Positions 28,022 through 35,915 of a stretch of 64,000 bases of DNA are shown here, piece after piece (positions within the stretch are counted from its first letter, which is position 1; every line of letters begins with the position of its first letter). This stretch comes from Phenylobacterium aquaticum. Lineage in GTDB: Bacteria; Pseudomonadota; Alphaproteobacteria; Caulobacterales; Caulobacteraceae. The translations under genes were made by a program, and so were the position numbers. Below the pieces are notes generated by a model. The model was not told the DNA's origin. It did not search any database and was given only the letters and a program-made list of their open reading frames with translations. The stretch is from contig CANCJJ010000001.1 in NCBI GenBank assembly GCA_947378305.1, forward strand, positions 248,001 through 312,000, written 5' to 3'.

Positions 28022-28191
28022 TGTCGGTAACGGTTCCCAAGAATGGCTGGGGAAAACTCTGTCGATAGTCTCTTAGCGAACTGCTGGCCACTTGGGGAGA
28101 AAACCTGTCAAAAACCCTGACCGCGTTCGAGCCCGGTATAAATGACCTGTTTGACCCCGATTTGCCCACCCTGCCACCGGCAGGACCCACC

Positions 28192-28200
28192 TGTGAATTA
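28192..28200 (-). promoter_or_regulatory. DnaA-box-like site TAATTCACA
   Basis: Minus-strand 9-mer one base from TTATTCACA (TTATNCACA consensus). It lies 3 bp from the first CtrA-type site. Confidence 0.5.
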
Positions 28201-28203
28201 TGG

Positions 28204-28218
28204 TTAACGGGATCTTAA
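28204..28218 (+). promoter_or_regulatory. CtrA-type binding site 1 (perfect TTAA-N7-TTAA)
   Basis: TTAA-CGGGATC-TTAA followed by C, matching the CtrA consensus TTAA-N7-TTAAC exactly. CtrA represses initiation at Cori in C. crescentus. Confidence 0.75.
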
Positions 28219-28260
28219 CATCGAGACTTGGCTTATTCAGCTCCAGCCCCTGGACGAGTC

Positions 28261-28275
28261 TTAACAAAAGCTTAA
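28261..28275 (+). promoter_or_regulatory. CtrA-type binding site 2 (perfect TTAA-N7-TTAA), abutting GANTC
   Basis: TTAA-CAAAAGC-TTAA. GAGTC (28256-28260) directly abuts its left end. Starts 57 bp after the start of site 1. Confidence 0.75.
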
Positions 28276-28305
28276 TGACCTCAAGGCGCTCACGACTTGT
28301 CCCCG

Positions 28306-28314
28306 ATATCCACA
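28306..28314 (+). promoter_or_regulatory. DnaA-box-like site ATATCCACA
   Basis: One mismatch to TTATCCACA, 31 bp to the right of CtrA-type site 2. Confidence 0.55.
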
Positions 28315-28347
28315 CCAGGAGCCTGTGTCTTGGGGGTCGCTTGGTGA

Positions 28348-28360
28348 CAAGCTTTTGATA
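28348..28360 (-). promoter_or_regulatory. Predicted IHF binding site
   Basis: Minus strand TATCAAAAGCTTG fits WATCAANNNNTTR at every defined position. It lies between the ATATCCACA box and the A-rich tract. Confidence 0.55.
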
Positions 28361-28513
28361 AAGACCCCGAGCGGGTCTCGGCAAGTCAGTTATCCCCGAT
28401 TGCCACAGGCCTAATGCTTCCAAAAAAGAAAAAAGACTCTTCTTTAAGTTAGAAGGGCAGACGGGAAAAACGCAGCCTTGAGTCCCGGCCCAGAAGGCGA
28501 TTTAAGAGGGCGC

Positions 28514-29545
28514 ATGTCCATCCAACCCAAACCTCTTCTCCTGCGCGCCCTTGCTGGCGAGACCCTTGACCGCCCCCCCGTCTGGTTTATGCGCCAGGCA
28601 GGACGGTCCTTGCCGGAATACCGGGAGCTTAGAACCCGGGCGACAGACTTCATTGCGTTTTGTCATAATCCGGAAATGGCCGCTGAGGCGACCCTTCAAC
28701 CCATGCGCCGGTTTCCCTTGGATGCCGCGATTGTCTTTGCAGACATCCTCCTGATCCCCAAGGCTTTGGGCCAGGAGGTCTGGTTTGAAGCTGGCGAGGG
28801 ACCAAGGCTGGGCGAATTGCCGTCGATCGAGTCCATGGCGGATCAGGTTGAGGCCTCTACGGGCAGATTGTCGGCCATTGGGGAAACCTTGACCCGGGTT
28901 CGGGCAGAACTGGAGCCAGAGCGTGCCTTGATCGGTTTTGCCGGCGCGCCCTGGACGGTGGCCACCTACATGATTGAAGGCCGGGGCTCTGATCGGTCAG
29001 AGGCCCGCAGTTTCATCTATCAAAACCCGGAAAAGCTCGATGCCCTTCTGGAGGTTCTGGTCGAGTCCACCGCGCGGTACCTCATCATGCAGGCCAGGGC
29101 AGGGGCCCAGGTCCTGAAACTTTTCGAAAGCTGGGCGGAGGGCCTGTCAGAAGACCGTTTTGAACGCATTGTCATCAAGCCGCACCAGGCCATCATTGAG
29201 CGCGTCCGGGCAGCCGGGATCGAGGCTCCCTTTATTGGCTTTCCTAGGGGGGCGGGGGCTCTGGTCGCGAACTATGCGGCAAAGGTTCCCGTCTCTGCCG
29301 TTGCCCTGGATACCCAAGCCCCCATGGCCCTTGGGCGATCCATCCAGACCGGAGGCAAGGCGATACAAGGCGCTTTGGACAATCTGCTTTTGCGCGCAGG
29401 TGGCCCGGCCCTGGATGCCCGGGTCGAGGCCCTGATCGAGGGCTGGAATCAGGGACCCTATATCTTCAATCTGGGCCATGGCGTCTTGCCCGATACGCCG
29501 ATCGAACACATTGAGCGTACTATCCGAAGGGTGACAGGACGATGA
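28514..29545 (+). CDS. hemE: Uroporphyrinogen decarboxylase
   Basis: 343 residues from the ATG at 28514, preceded by AGAGGG. PPVWFMRQAGRSLPEYRELR is the family signature; IVFADILLIPKALG, IGFAGAPWTVATYMIEG and the C-terminal FNLGHGVLPDTPIEHIE are all present. Converts uroporphyrinogen III to coproporphyrinogen III. First gene rightward from the predicted origin; its stop overlaps the hemH start (ATGA). Expression may be tied to origin activity, as transcription of hemE arises within the origin region in C. crescentus. Confidence 0.98.
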   Translation: MSIQPKPLLLRALAGETLDRPPVWFMRQAGRSLPEYRELRTRATDFIAFCHNPEMAAEATLQPMRRFPLDAAIVFADILLIPKALGQEVWFEAGEGPRLGELPSIESMADQVEASTGRLSAIGETLTRVRAELEPERALIGFAGAPWTVATYMIEGRGSDRSEARSFIYQNPEKLDALLEVLVESTARYLIMQARAGAQVLKLFESWAEGLSEDRFERIVIKPHQAIIERVRAAGIEAPFIGFPRGAGALVANYAAKVPVSAVALDTQAPMALGRSIQTGGKAIQGALDNLLLRAGGPALDARVEALIEGWNQGPYIFNLGHGVLPDTPIEHIERTIRRVTGR

Positions 29546-30588
29546 GCAAGCTGGCCGTTGTCTTGTTTAACCTGGGGGGACCAGACGGTCCCCAGTCTGT
29601 TCAGCCCTTTCTGTTCAATCTGTTCAAGGACCCGGCGATTATCGGCGCGCCAGCCCTGGTTCGTTATCCGCTAGCTGCCTTGATCTCAACGACCCGAAAG
29701 ACATCAGCACAGGCCAATTACGCGATAATGGGGGGCGGATCGCCGCTTCTGCCCGAGACCCAGGCCCAGGCCAGGGCCTTGGAAGCCGATCTGGCCGCCC
29801 AACGTCCGGGTGATGAGGTCCGGGTCTTTATCGCCATGCGCTATTGGAAGCCCTTTGCTGCGGAAACCGCCCGGCAGGTGGCGGAGTTTGCGCCGGATGA
29901 CGTCGTGCTTCTGCCCCTCTATCCCCACTTTTCGACCACGACGACGGGGTCATCCCTAAAGGACTGGGACAAGGCCTATCGTGGCCCAGGCAAGCGTCAC
30001 ACGATTTGCTGCTACCCCACATCGGACGGCTTGATTAAGGCCCACGCTGACGCCATCCGCGAGACCTGGGAAAAGGCCGGAAAGCCAGACAATGTCCGTC
30101 TGCTCTTCTCTGCCCATGGTCTGCCGGAGAAGATCATCGCCGATGGCGATCCCTATCGTGCCCAGATCGAGGCCACGGCGGCCCTGGTTGCGGCGCAGCT
30201 CCCGGAATTGGCGGACTGGATGGTTTGTTTCCAAAGCCGGGTCGGGCCGCTCAAATGGATCGGGCCGCCGACGGATTCCGAGATCCGGCGCGCGGGTGCC
30301 GAGGGCAAGGGCGTCTTGCTCAGCCCGATTGCCTTTGTCTCAGAGCATGTGGAAACCCTGGTCGAACTCGATCATGAATATGCGGAAATCGCCCATGAGG
30401 TCGGTTGCGCCCCCTATCTCAGGGCCCCTGCCCTGGGGACCCGGGAGGCCTTTGTCAGCACCTTGTCCAGTTCGGTTATGTCAGCCCTGGGCCGTTCTGT
30501 CCCATCCGGGCCGGACGGGGACTGGTCCTGTCCGTCCAGTTTTGCGCAATGCGGATGCCGCATGAAGCGCGCAGAAAGGTCTGCCTAG
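29542..30588 (+). CDS. hemH: Ferrochelatase, probably with a C-terminal [2Fe-2S] cluster
   Basis: 348 residues. AVVLFNLGGPDGPQSVQPFL opens the family; LLFSAHGLPEKIIADGDPY holds the catalytic His and SPIAFVSEHVETLVELDHEY the catalytic Glu/His region. The C-terminus has Cys330, Cys337 and Cys339 (C-x6-C-x-C), with Cys156/Cys157 upstream. This is the ligand layout described for mycobacterial-type [2Fe-2S] ferrochelatases, and the C. crescentus enzyme is also reported to carry a cluster. Coupled to hemE by a 4-bp overlap and directly followed by hemJ. Confidence 0.96.
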   Translation: MSKLAVVLFNLGGPDGPQSVQPFLFNLFKDPAIIGAPALVRYPLAALISTTRKTSAQANYAIMGGGSPLLPETQAQARALEADLAAQRPGDEVRVFIAMRYWKPFAAETARQVAEFAPDDVVLLPLYPHFSTTTTGSSLKDWDKAYRGPGKRHTICCYPTSDGLIKAHADAIRETWEKAGKPDNVRLLFSAHGLPEKIIADGDPYRAQIEATAALVAAQLPELADWMVCFQSRVGPLKWIGPPTDSEIRRAGAEGKGVLLSPIAFVSEHVETLVELDHEYAEIAHEVGCAPYLRAPALGTREAFVSTLSSSVMSALGRSVPSGPDGDWSCPSSFAQCGCRMKRAERSA

Positions 30589-31041
30589 ATGAATAATTAT
30601 GACCTGGTCCGGGGCCTGCACATTCTGGCGGTGATCGCCTGGATGGCGGGGATCATGTATTTGCCGCGCCTGTTTGCCTATCACGCCGCCGTCCCGGTCG
30701 GCTCAGAGATGGACCAGACCTTCCAGACCATGGAGCTTAAGCTCTACCGGATCATTATGGGGCCAGCCATGATTGTCGCCCTTCTGCTCGGTCTTTGGCT
30801 GATCTGGATAGATGGCGAATTCCGCCTGGGCTGGAGCTTTCTTGGCAAGCCCTGGATGGTGACCAAGTTGTCGGGGGTCGTCTTCATCATTGGCTGGCAC
30901 CATTTCCTTGGCGCTGCTCGCAAGAAATTCGTCTCTGGAACCAATACCCGCTCGGCCCGCTTCTGGAAGATGACCAATGAGCTGCCCTTCATAGCGGCCA
31001 TTATCATGGTGCTGGCCGTCACGACGGAATTTGGTGGCTAG
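30589..31041 (+). CDS. hemJ: Protoporphyrinogen IX oxidase HemJ (UPF0093 family)
   Basis: 150-residue membrane protein with four predicted helices. The opening NNYDLVRGLHILAVIAWMAGIMYLPRLFAYH carries the conserved heme-ligand His, and GKPWMVTKLSGVVFIIGWHH a conserved Lys and His. HemJ oxidises protoporphyrinogen IX in most alphaproteobacteria, which lack HemG/HemY oxidases. Its ATG begins immediately after the hemH stop, so hemE-hemH-hemJ is one operon, although the order of steps is E-J-H. Confidence 0.96.
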   Translation: MNNYDLVRGLHILAVIAWMAGIMYLPRLFAYHAAVPVGSEMDQTFQTMELKLYRIIMGPAMIVALLLGLWLIWIDGEFRLGWSFLGKPWMVTKLSGVVFIIGWHHFLGAARKKFVSGTNTRSARFWKMTNELPFIAAIIMVLAVTTEFGG

Positions 31042-31047
31042 GTCAGC

Positions 31048-31287
31048 CTAGGCCAGGATATCGACAACCTGTCCCACGCCGTAGGTCGTGGCCTTCTGGG
31101 CCTTGGCGGCAGCCTGGACCAGGTCTTCCGACTTTTGGGTTCGTTCAATGGCGCTGCGGCGAACATCGGCCGCATTTCTTTCTTGGTGGTCCTGGGCGCG
31201 TCTTTGATCGGCGGCCAGCGCGGGATCGGGCAATTGCCGGATCGCGGGCGGGATCATCACCTGGGTTGTGACAGACAGCTGGGTCAT
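31048..31287 (-). CDS. Small protein of unknown function
   Basis: 79 residues. I do not recognise the family. The N-terminal third contains IRQLPDPALAADQRRAQ; the rest is charged and helical (HQERNAADVRRSAIERTQKSEDLVQAAAKAQKATT) and ends GVGQVVDILA. No signal peptide or membrane segment. The ATG at 31287 has GGAAGG 9 bp upstream, and the frame does not overlap other genes, which favours a real gene. Convergent with hemJ (6 bp apart), divergent from rho. Confidence 0.5.
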   Translation of the reverse strand: MTQLSVTTQVMIPPAIRQLPDPALAADQRRAQDHQERNAADVRRSAIERTQKSEDLVQAAAKAQKATTYGVGQVVDILA

Positions 31288-31602
31288 GGCGGTTGCCTTC
31301 CACGGTGGCCAAGGTGGCCACAGACGATAACTGAGACAGAGCTAACACGATTTATGGTTAATGGAAAATTGCGATTCAAGAGGAAGGCTTGACCCCAGGC
31401 TCCGGGTATGGTTCCGCTGTCCCAGCACTGTCTCAGATCGAGGGAGTGTCCCGCCTTTTTCCGGCACCACGCGCATACGAAATCGACGCTGTTGGTCCGG
31501 CCCCATTCAAAATTCAGGACTTTTTGACCAAAGCCTGACGCCAATCTGTCCATCATCCCGGGTCTCCGGGATTGCGGGCCATGATGTGTTCGAGAGTAAA
31601 CC
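31288..31602 (+). promoter_or_regulatory. Upstream region of rho (315 bp, no gene seen)
   Basis: No convincing protein or RNA gene. It carries a tandem 9-bp repeat GGTGGCCAA/GGTGGCCAc (31304-31321), a GANTC site (GATTC near 31373) and GC-rich inverted stretches close to the rho start. rho is autoregulated through its leader in E. coli; similar control here is possible but no attenuator is evident. I could not assign a clear promoter. Confidence 0.4.
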
Positions 31603-33003
31603 ATGTCTGACGAAAATCCCGCCGACCTGATCGAGGCCATTGAAGACGCCAGCCTGGGCGACCAGGTCGACGACTCTGGCCACGATGGTGAGGACGACGA
31701 GCCCTCCGATGTTGCGGTCGCCATTGCGGCCATGGGTCTGACGCGCATGTCGCTCCAGGAGCTTAAGGACAAGTCGCCTGCGGACCTCCTGACCTTTGCC
31801 GAGACATTGGATATCGAGAACGCCAACTCGATGCGCAAACAGGACATGATGTTTGCCATTCTGAAGACCCTGGCCGAAGAGGGCGTCGAGATTTCGGGGT
31901 CTGGCACCATGGAAGTCTTGCCCGACGGCTTTGGATTCCTGCGCTCGCCTGAGGCCAACTACCTGCCCGGGCCGGATGACATCTATGTCAGCCCCTCGCA
32001 GATCCGGAAGTTTGGCCTGCGGACCGGCGACACGGTGGACGGCGGCGTTCGCGCGCCCCGTGAGGGCGAGCGGTATTTTGCCCTGGTCAAGGTGGACCAG
32101 ATCAATTTTGAAAATCCGGAAAATGTTCGTCACAAGGTTCTGTTCGACAATCTGACGCCGCTCTATCCCGACGAACGCCTGCGTATGGAGATTGATGATC
32201 CGACCCTGAAGGATCGCTCTGGCCGCGTCATCGATATCGTCGCTCCCCTGGGCAAGGGCCAGCGTTGTCTGATCGTCGCCCCGCCCCGGGTCGGCAAGAC
32301 CATCATGATGCAGAACATCGCCAAGGCGATCGCCGCCAACCATCCGGAATGCTATCTCATTGTGCTTCTGGTGGATGAGCGTCCCGAAGAAGTCACCGAC
32401 ATGCAGCGCACCGTGAAGGGCGAGGTTATTTCGTCCACCTTCGACGAGCCGGCAACGCGCCACGTCCAGGTGGCAGAAATGGTGATTGAAAAGGCCAAGC
32501 GGCTCGTCGAGCACAAGCGCGACGTGGTCATTCTCCTCGACAACATCACCCGTCTGGGCCGGGCCTATAACACCACGGTCCCGTCCTCGGGCAAGGTGCT
32601 GACCGGCGGTGTGGATGCCAATGCCCTGCAACGCCCCAAGCGCTTCTTCGGTGCGGCGCGGAATGTGGAGGAGGGCGGCTCCCTGACCATCATCTCCACC
32701 GCCCTGATCGATACAGGCAGCCGGATGGACGAAGTCATTTTCGAAGAATTCAAGGGCACGGGCAATTCGGAAATCGTCCTCGACCGCAAGGTGGCGGACA
32801 AGCGGATCTATCCGGCCATCGACATTCTCAAGTCAGGCACCCGGAAGGACGAGCTGATCACGCCGAAGGACCAGCTGTCCAAGACCCACGTCCTGCGCCG
32901 TATCCTGGCGCCCATGGGGGCCCAGGATGCGATCGAATTCCTGCTGGAGAAGCTGCGTCAGTCCAAGAACAATGACGAGTTCTTCCAGTCGATGAACACC
33001 TAA
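31603..33003 (+). CDS. rho: Transcription termination factor Rho
   Basis: 466 residues, longer than the E. coli protein (about 420) because of an acidic N-terminal extension of about 45 residues ([12 protein letters not shown] region). [21 protein letters not shown] is the N-terminal Rho domain and [27 protein letters not shown] the RNA-binding cold-shock fold. The ATPase has P-loop [15 protein letters not shown], Walker B region [17 protein letters not shown], and Q/R loops [14 protein letters not shown]. Stands alone in its transcript. Confidence 0.98.
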   Translation: MSDENPADLIEAIEDASLGDQVDDSGHDGEDDEPSDVAVAIAAMGLTRMSLQELKDKSPADLLTFAETLDIENANSMRKQDMMFAILKTLAEEGVEISGSGTMEVLPDGFGFLRSPEANYLPGPDDIYVSPSQIRKFGLRTGDTVDGGVRAPREGERYFALVKVDQINFENPENVRHKVLFDNLTPLYPDERLRMEIDDPTLKDRSGRVIDIVAPLGKGQRCLIVAPPRVGKTIMMQNIAKAIAANHPECYLIVLLVDERPEEVTDMQRTVKGEVISSTFDEPATRHVQVAEMVIEKAKRLVEHKRDVVILLDNITRLGRAYNTTVPSSGKVLTGGVDANALQRPKRFFGAARNVEEGGSLTIISTALIDTGSRMDEVIFEEFKGTGNSEIVLDRKVADKRIYPAIDILKSGTRKDELITPKDQLSKTHVLRRILAPMGAQDAIEFLLEKLRQSKNNDEFFQSMNT

Positions 33004-33020
33004 GACTTTGTAATTCCTGG

Positions 33021-33036
33021 TGTTTCACGGGAAACC
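33021..33036. other. parS: Possible third parS site (14/16), also a GNRA hairpin
   Basis: TGTTTCACGGGAAACC differs from TGTTTCACGTGAAACA at positions 10 and 16. The same bases form a TCACGG-GAAA-CCGTGA hairpin (33025-33040) after rho, so it could instead be a transcript-end structure between convergent rho and the quinone oxidoreductase gene. Confidence 0.4.
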
Positions 33037-33046
33037 GTGACGCGCT

Positions 33047-34018
33047 TTACGGGATAAGCAGGGTCGATCCCATGGTCTCACGCGCTTCGAGGGCGCGGTG
33101 GGCCGCCTGGGCATCGGCAAGGGCGAAGCTTTGCCCGATCTCGATCTTCACCTGTCCGGACGCCATGACCGCAAACAAGGCCCCGGCGCTGGCGTCCAGG
33201 TCGGGCGTGGTCGACACATAGTCAAACAGGGTTGGCCGCGTGAAGAACAGGGAGCCCATGCGCATGAGACGGCCGGGCTCCACGGCGGGGGCCGGACCCG
33301 AGGCATTGCCATAGCTGACAAAGACCCCGCGCCGGGCCAGGCTCGCCAGTGTGCCCTCAAAGGTTGAGGCCCCAACGGAGTCATAGGCGACCGGCACGCC
33401 CTTTCCGCCGGTGATCCGTCGAACCTCAGCGCCCACATCCTGGTCGCCATATAATATGACATGATCGGCCCCAAGCGCCCGGGCCCGATCGGCCTTGGAC
33501 GCCGACCCGACAGTGGCAATGACCTCAGCGCCGAGGGCCTTGGCCCACTGCACCATGATCTGACCGACACCCCCAGCGGCGGCATGGATGAGCACGGTCT
33601 CTCCGGCCGTGACGGGATAGCAACGCCTGAGCAGGAACTCTGCCGTCATGCCCTTGAGCAGGGATGCGGTGACCGAGGCAATATCCAGGCCGGCGGGCAC
33701 GCGGACGGCCCGTTCCGCGGATGTGACATGATAGTCTGCATAGGCGCCTATGGGTCCAGAGGCGAAGGCGGCCAGGTCACCAGGGGCGAAACGGGTGACA
33801 CCCTCGCCAACGGCTTCGACAATTCCACCGCCTTCCATGCCAAGCCGGGAGGGCAGAGAGATGGGATAGAGGCCGGTGCGGTGGTAGGTGTCGATGAAGT
33901 TCAGGCCTATGGCCTGCAACCGGATGAGAATTTCCCCCGGGCCGGGTGAGGGTATGGGGAGCTCAATCAGCTCCATGACCTCTGGCCCACCGGTTTTCGA
34001 AATCTGAATTGCACGCAT
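33047..34018 (-). CDS. NADPH:quinone oxidoreductase (medium-chain dehydrogenase family)
   Basis: 323 residues. The GroES-like N-terminus has GLNFIDTYHRTGLYPI and LGMEGGGIVEAVGEGV; the Rossmann part has VLIHAAAGGVGQIMVQWAKALGA, the zeta-crystallin/QorA signature, and YDSVGASTFEGTLASL. No catalytic or structural zinc cysteines are seen, as expected for the quinone reductase branch. The only sizeable minus-strand gene between the origin and parB. Confidence 0.93.
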   Translation of the reverse strand: MRAIQISKTGGPEVMELIELPIPSPGPGEILIRLQAIGLNFIDTYHRTGLYPISLPSRLGMEGGGIVEAVGEGVTRFAPGDLAAFASGPIGAYADYHVTSAERAVRVPAGLDIASVTASLLKGMTAEFLLRRCYPVTAGETVLIHAAAGGVGQIMVQWAKALGAEVIATVGSASKADRARALGADHVILYGDQDVGAEVRRITGGKGVPVAYDSVGASTFEGTLASLARRGVFVSYGNASGPAPAVEPGRLMRMGSLFFTRPTLFDYVSTTPDLDASAGALFAVMASGQVKIEIGQSFALADAQAAHRALEARETMGSTLLIP

Positions 34019-34188
34019 GGCTTTATCCCTGGAAAACTTGGCCCATATCCTCTGAGGGTTTGGGGAATTAGGCTAGGGCTGGAGGACTAAATATTGAAAG
34101 CGGTTTTCCAAGTGGCAAGGGCCGCGGTATGGTCTGCGCCTGGTGGCGGGGACCCTGGCGGATCCCTGCGGTTTTCAAGGGTTGGATC

Positions 34189-34440
34189 ATGAAGGTTACC
34201 GTAGAGGTCGACTGCACCCCGCTTGAGGCCCGACAGTTTCTCGGCCTGCCGGATGTCACCGGGCTCAATGAGAAGCTCATGGAGGAGATGCAGGCACGGA
34301 CAACCGCAAACCTGTCCATGTTGACGCCAGACGAGCTCGTTAAAAACTGGACAGCCTTTGGCGTGGGGGCGCAAGAGCAGTTCATGAAGCTCATGACCCG
34401 CGCTGCCGACATGGGCGCATCGACCAGCCGGGCAAAATGA
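34189..34440 (+). CDS. DUF6489-type small protein
   Basis: 83 residues: [23 protein letters not shown], then [29 protein letters not shown] and a C-terminal [15 protein letters not shown] helix. This fits a small conserved alphaproteobacterial family (which I recall as DUF6489) found before mnmE. Function unknown. Its stop overlaps the mnmE start (ATGA), so the two are probably cotranslated. GGAT precedes the ATG but no strong ribosome-binding site is seen. Confidence 0.8.
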   Translation: MKVTVEVDCTPLEARQFLGLPDVTGLNEKLMEEMQARTTANLSMLTPDELVKNWTAFGVGAQEQFMKLMTRAADMGASTSRAK

Positions 34441-35774
34441 CCGAGACCATCTTCGCCCTCGCCACTGCCCCGGGCCGGGCGGCCGTGGGGGTGGTCAGGA
34501 TTTCGGGGCCCGGCACCCGGGACTGCGTCCGTCAAATCGCAGGCCATCTGCCGCGACCCCGTCAGGCGGGCGTGCGGCGGCTTGTTACGCCGCAAGGGAC
34601 TGTCCTGGACGCGGCCCTGGTCCTCTGGTTTCCGTCGCCTGCCAGCTATACGGGGGAAGATGTCGCCGAGTTTCACGTGCACGGCGGGGTTGCGGTTATT
34701 TCCGCACTGCTTCAGACCTTGTCTGATCAGGGGCTCAGGCTCGCCGAGCCGGGGGAATTTACCCGGCGTGCCTTTGAGAACGGCAAGCTCGATCTCGCCC
34801 AGGCTGAGGGCATTGCCGATCTGATCGATGCCGAGACCGATGCCCAGCGACAGCAGGCCCTGGACCAGTTGCAAGGCGCTCTGGGGCGGGCCCAGCAGGG
34901 TTGGCGCGAGCGGTTGCTGGACATTCTCGCCATGCTGGAAGCTGCCGTGGATTTCCCTGACGAAGACTTGCCCGCAGACGTGAGCCAGCGCACCCAGCCC
35001 GGTTTGACCGACCTGATCCGGGATCTTGAAGCCGCCCTGGACGGCGTAAAGCGGGCTGGTCAGGTTCGCGACGGCTATAAGATCGCGCTTATCGGGGCCC
35101 CGAATGCGGGCAAGAGTACCCTGCTAAACGCGCTCGCCCATCGCGAGGCGGCCATTGTCACCGCCCAACCCGGCACCACCCGGGATGTGATCGAGGTCGC
35201 CCTGCGGCTCGGGGGCTACAAGGTCATATTGGGCGATACGGCCGGGCTTCGCGACACCATAGATGAGATAGAGGTCGAGGGCATTCGTCGGGCGCGACAC
35301 TGGGCAGAAGCCGCTGACCTCCGGATCTGGGTCACCGATGGGTCATCGGACCTTGCCGCTCTGGCCCCGGATGGGCTGCGCGCGGGGGATCTATGCCTGA
35401 TTACCAAGTCTGATCTTCCCGCGGGCGCCCAAACCCCTGTTGATCTTGTGGAGGCCCGCGCCCTGGGTCTTGAGGTTCATCGTCTGAGCGCCCGACGCCC
35501 TGCGGATGTCGCGGCCCTGGAGTTGCGCCTGACGGAACGGGCGGTGGAAGCCATGTCCACGGGCGAGTTGCCGACTGCGACGAACATCCGCCATGCAGAC
35601 TGGCTCGCGGAGGCTGCGCTTCGGCTTCGGAGCGCCCTGGCTTTACAGGACGCGCCGGAGCTCGCCGCCGAGGATGTGCGGTTGGCCGCCCGGGCCCTTG
35701 ACAGGATTACAGGGCGCATGGATCCGGAAGAGGTGCTGGGTCGGGTGTTTGCGACCTTCTGCATCGGCAAATGA
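34437..35774 (+). CDS. mnmE: tRNA uridine-5-carboxymethylaminomethyl modification GTPase MnmE
   Basis: 445 residues. N-terminal formyl-THF-binding domain begins [23 protein letters not shown] domain has P-loop [25 protein letters not shown]2/G3 PGTTRD and GDTAGLRD, G4 TKSD; the C-terminus ends in the signature FCIGK with the conserved Cys. Works with MnmG on U34 of several tRNAs. A perfect parS site begins 2 bp after its stop. Confidence 0.98.
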   Translation: MTETIFALATAPGRAAVGVVRISGPGTRDCVRQIAGHLPRPRQAGVRRLVTPQGTVLDAALVLWFPSPASYTGEDVAEFHVHGGVAVISALLQTLSDQGLRLAEPGEFTRRAFENGKLDLAQAEGIADLIDAETDAQRQQALDQLQGALGRAQQGWRERLLDILAMLEAAVDFPDEDLPADVSQRTQPGLTDLIRDLEAALDGVKRAGQVRDGYKIALIGAPNAGKSTLLNALAHREAAIVTAQPGTTRDVIEVALRLGGYKVILGDTAGLRDTIDEIEVEGIRRARHWAEAADLRIWVTDGSSDLAALAPDGLRAGDLCLITKSDLPAGAQTPVDLVEARALGLEVHRLSARRPADVAALELRLTERAVEAMSTGELPTATNIRHADWLAEAALRLRSALALQDAPELAAEDVRLAARALDRITGRMDPEEVLGRVFATFCIGK

Positions 35775-35776
35775 CC

Positions 35777-35792
35777 TGTTTCACGTGAAACA
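35777..35792. other. parS: parS centromere site 1 (perfect)
   Basis: TGTTTCACGTGAAACA, a perfect 16-bp palindrome matching the ParB-binding parS consensus. It lies in the mnmE-mnmG gap, about 7.5 kb from the predicted origin and 2.6 kb from parA. Confidence 0.93.
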
Positions 35793-35865
35793 GGCCGGCG
35801 CGTTCCAGGCCCGCTTTCTGCTGGCGGGGACAGGGCGCGAGTTTAGGGTGAAGTTTTCCTCCCCA

Positions 35866-35898
35866 TCCGCTATAGCGGAGGCCCGTCAGTCTGACGGG
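35866..35898. promoter_or_regulatory. Palindrome and hairpin upstream of mnmG
   Basis: A perfect 14-bp palindrome TCCGCTATAGCGGA (35866-35879) is followed 2 bp later by CCCGTCA-GTC-TGACGGG (35882-35898), a 7-bp stem with 3-nt loop, 17 bp before the mnmG GTG. GCTATAGC resembles the Caulobacter housekeeping -10 (GCTANAWC). Function not established. Confidence 0.4.
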
Positions 35899-35915
35899 TC
35901 GGAGTACGGTGTCGC

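Larger units (their letters stand above)
28022..28513. other. oriC: Predicted chromosomal replication origin (oriC, Caulobacter Cori-like)
   Basis: 492 bp between divergent ppsR and hemE. Seen directly: two perfect TTAA-N7-TTAA sites (28204-28218, 28261-28275); a perfect IHF consensus on the minus strand (28348-28360); DnaA-box-like 9-mers TAATTCACA (minus, 28192-28200), ATATCCACA (28306-28314), TTATCCCCG (28390-28398) and TTATTCAGC (28233-28241); GANTC at 28256, 28435 and 28480; and an A-rich tract at 28416-28452 as a possible unwinding element. C. crescentus Cori also lies beside hemE and carries CtrA, DnaA and IHF sites. Genes diverge from the region and parAB/parS lie 5-12 kb away. The exact unwinding site cannot be set from sequence. 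Confidence 0.85.

Noticed and set aside
28416..28452. A-rich tract near hemE as an intrinsic terminator
   Set aside because: No GC hairpin precedes the A/T tract on either strand; its position fits an origin unwinding element or promoter DNA better.
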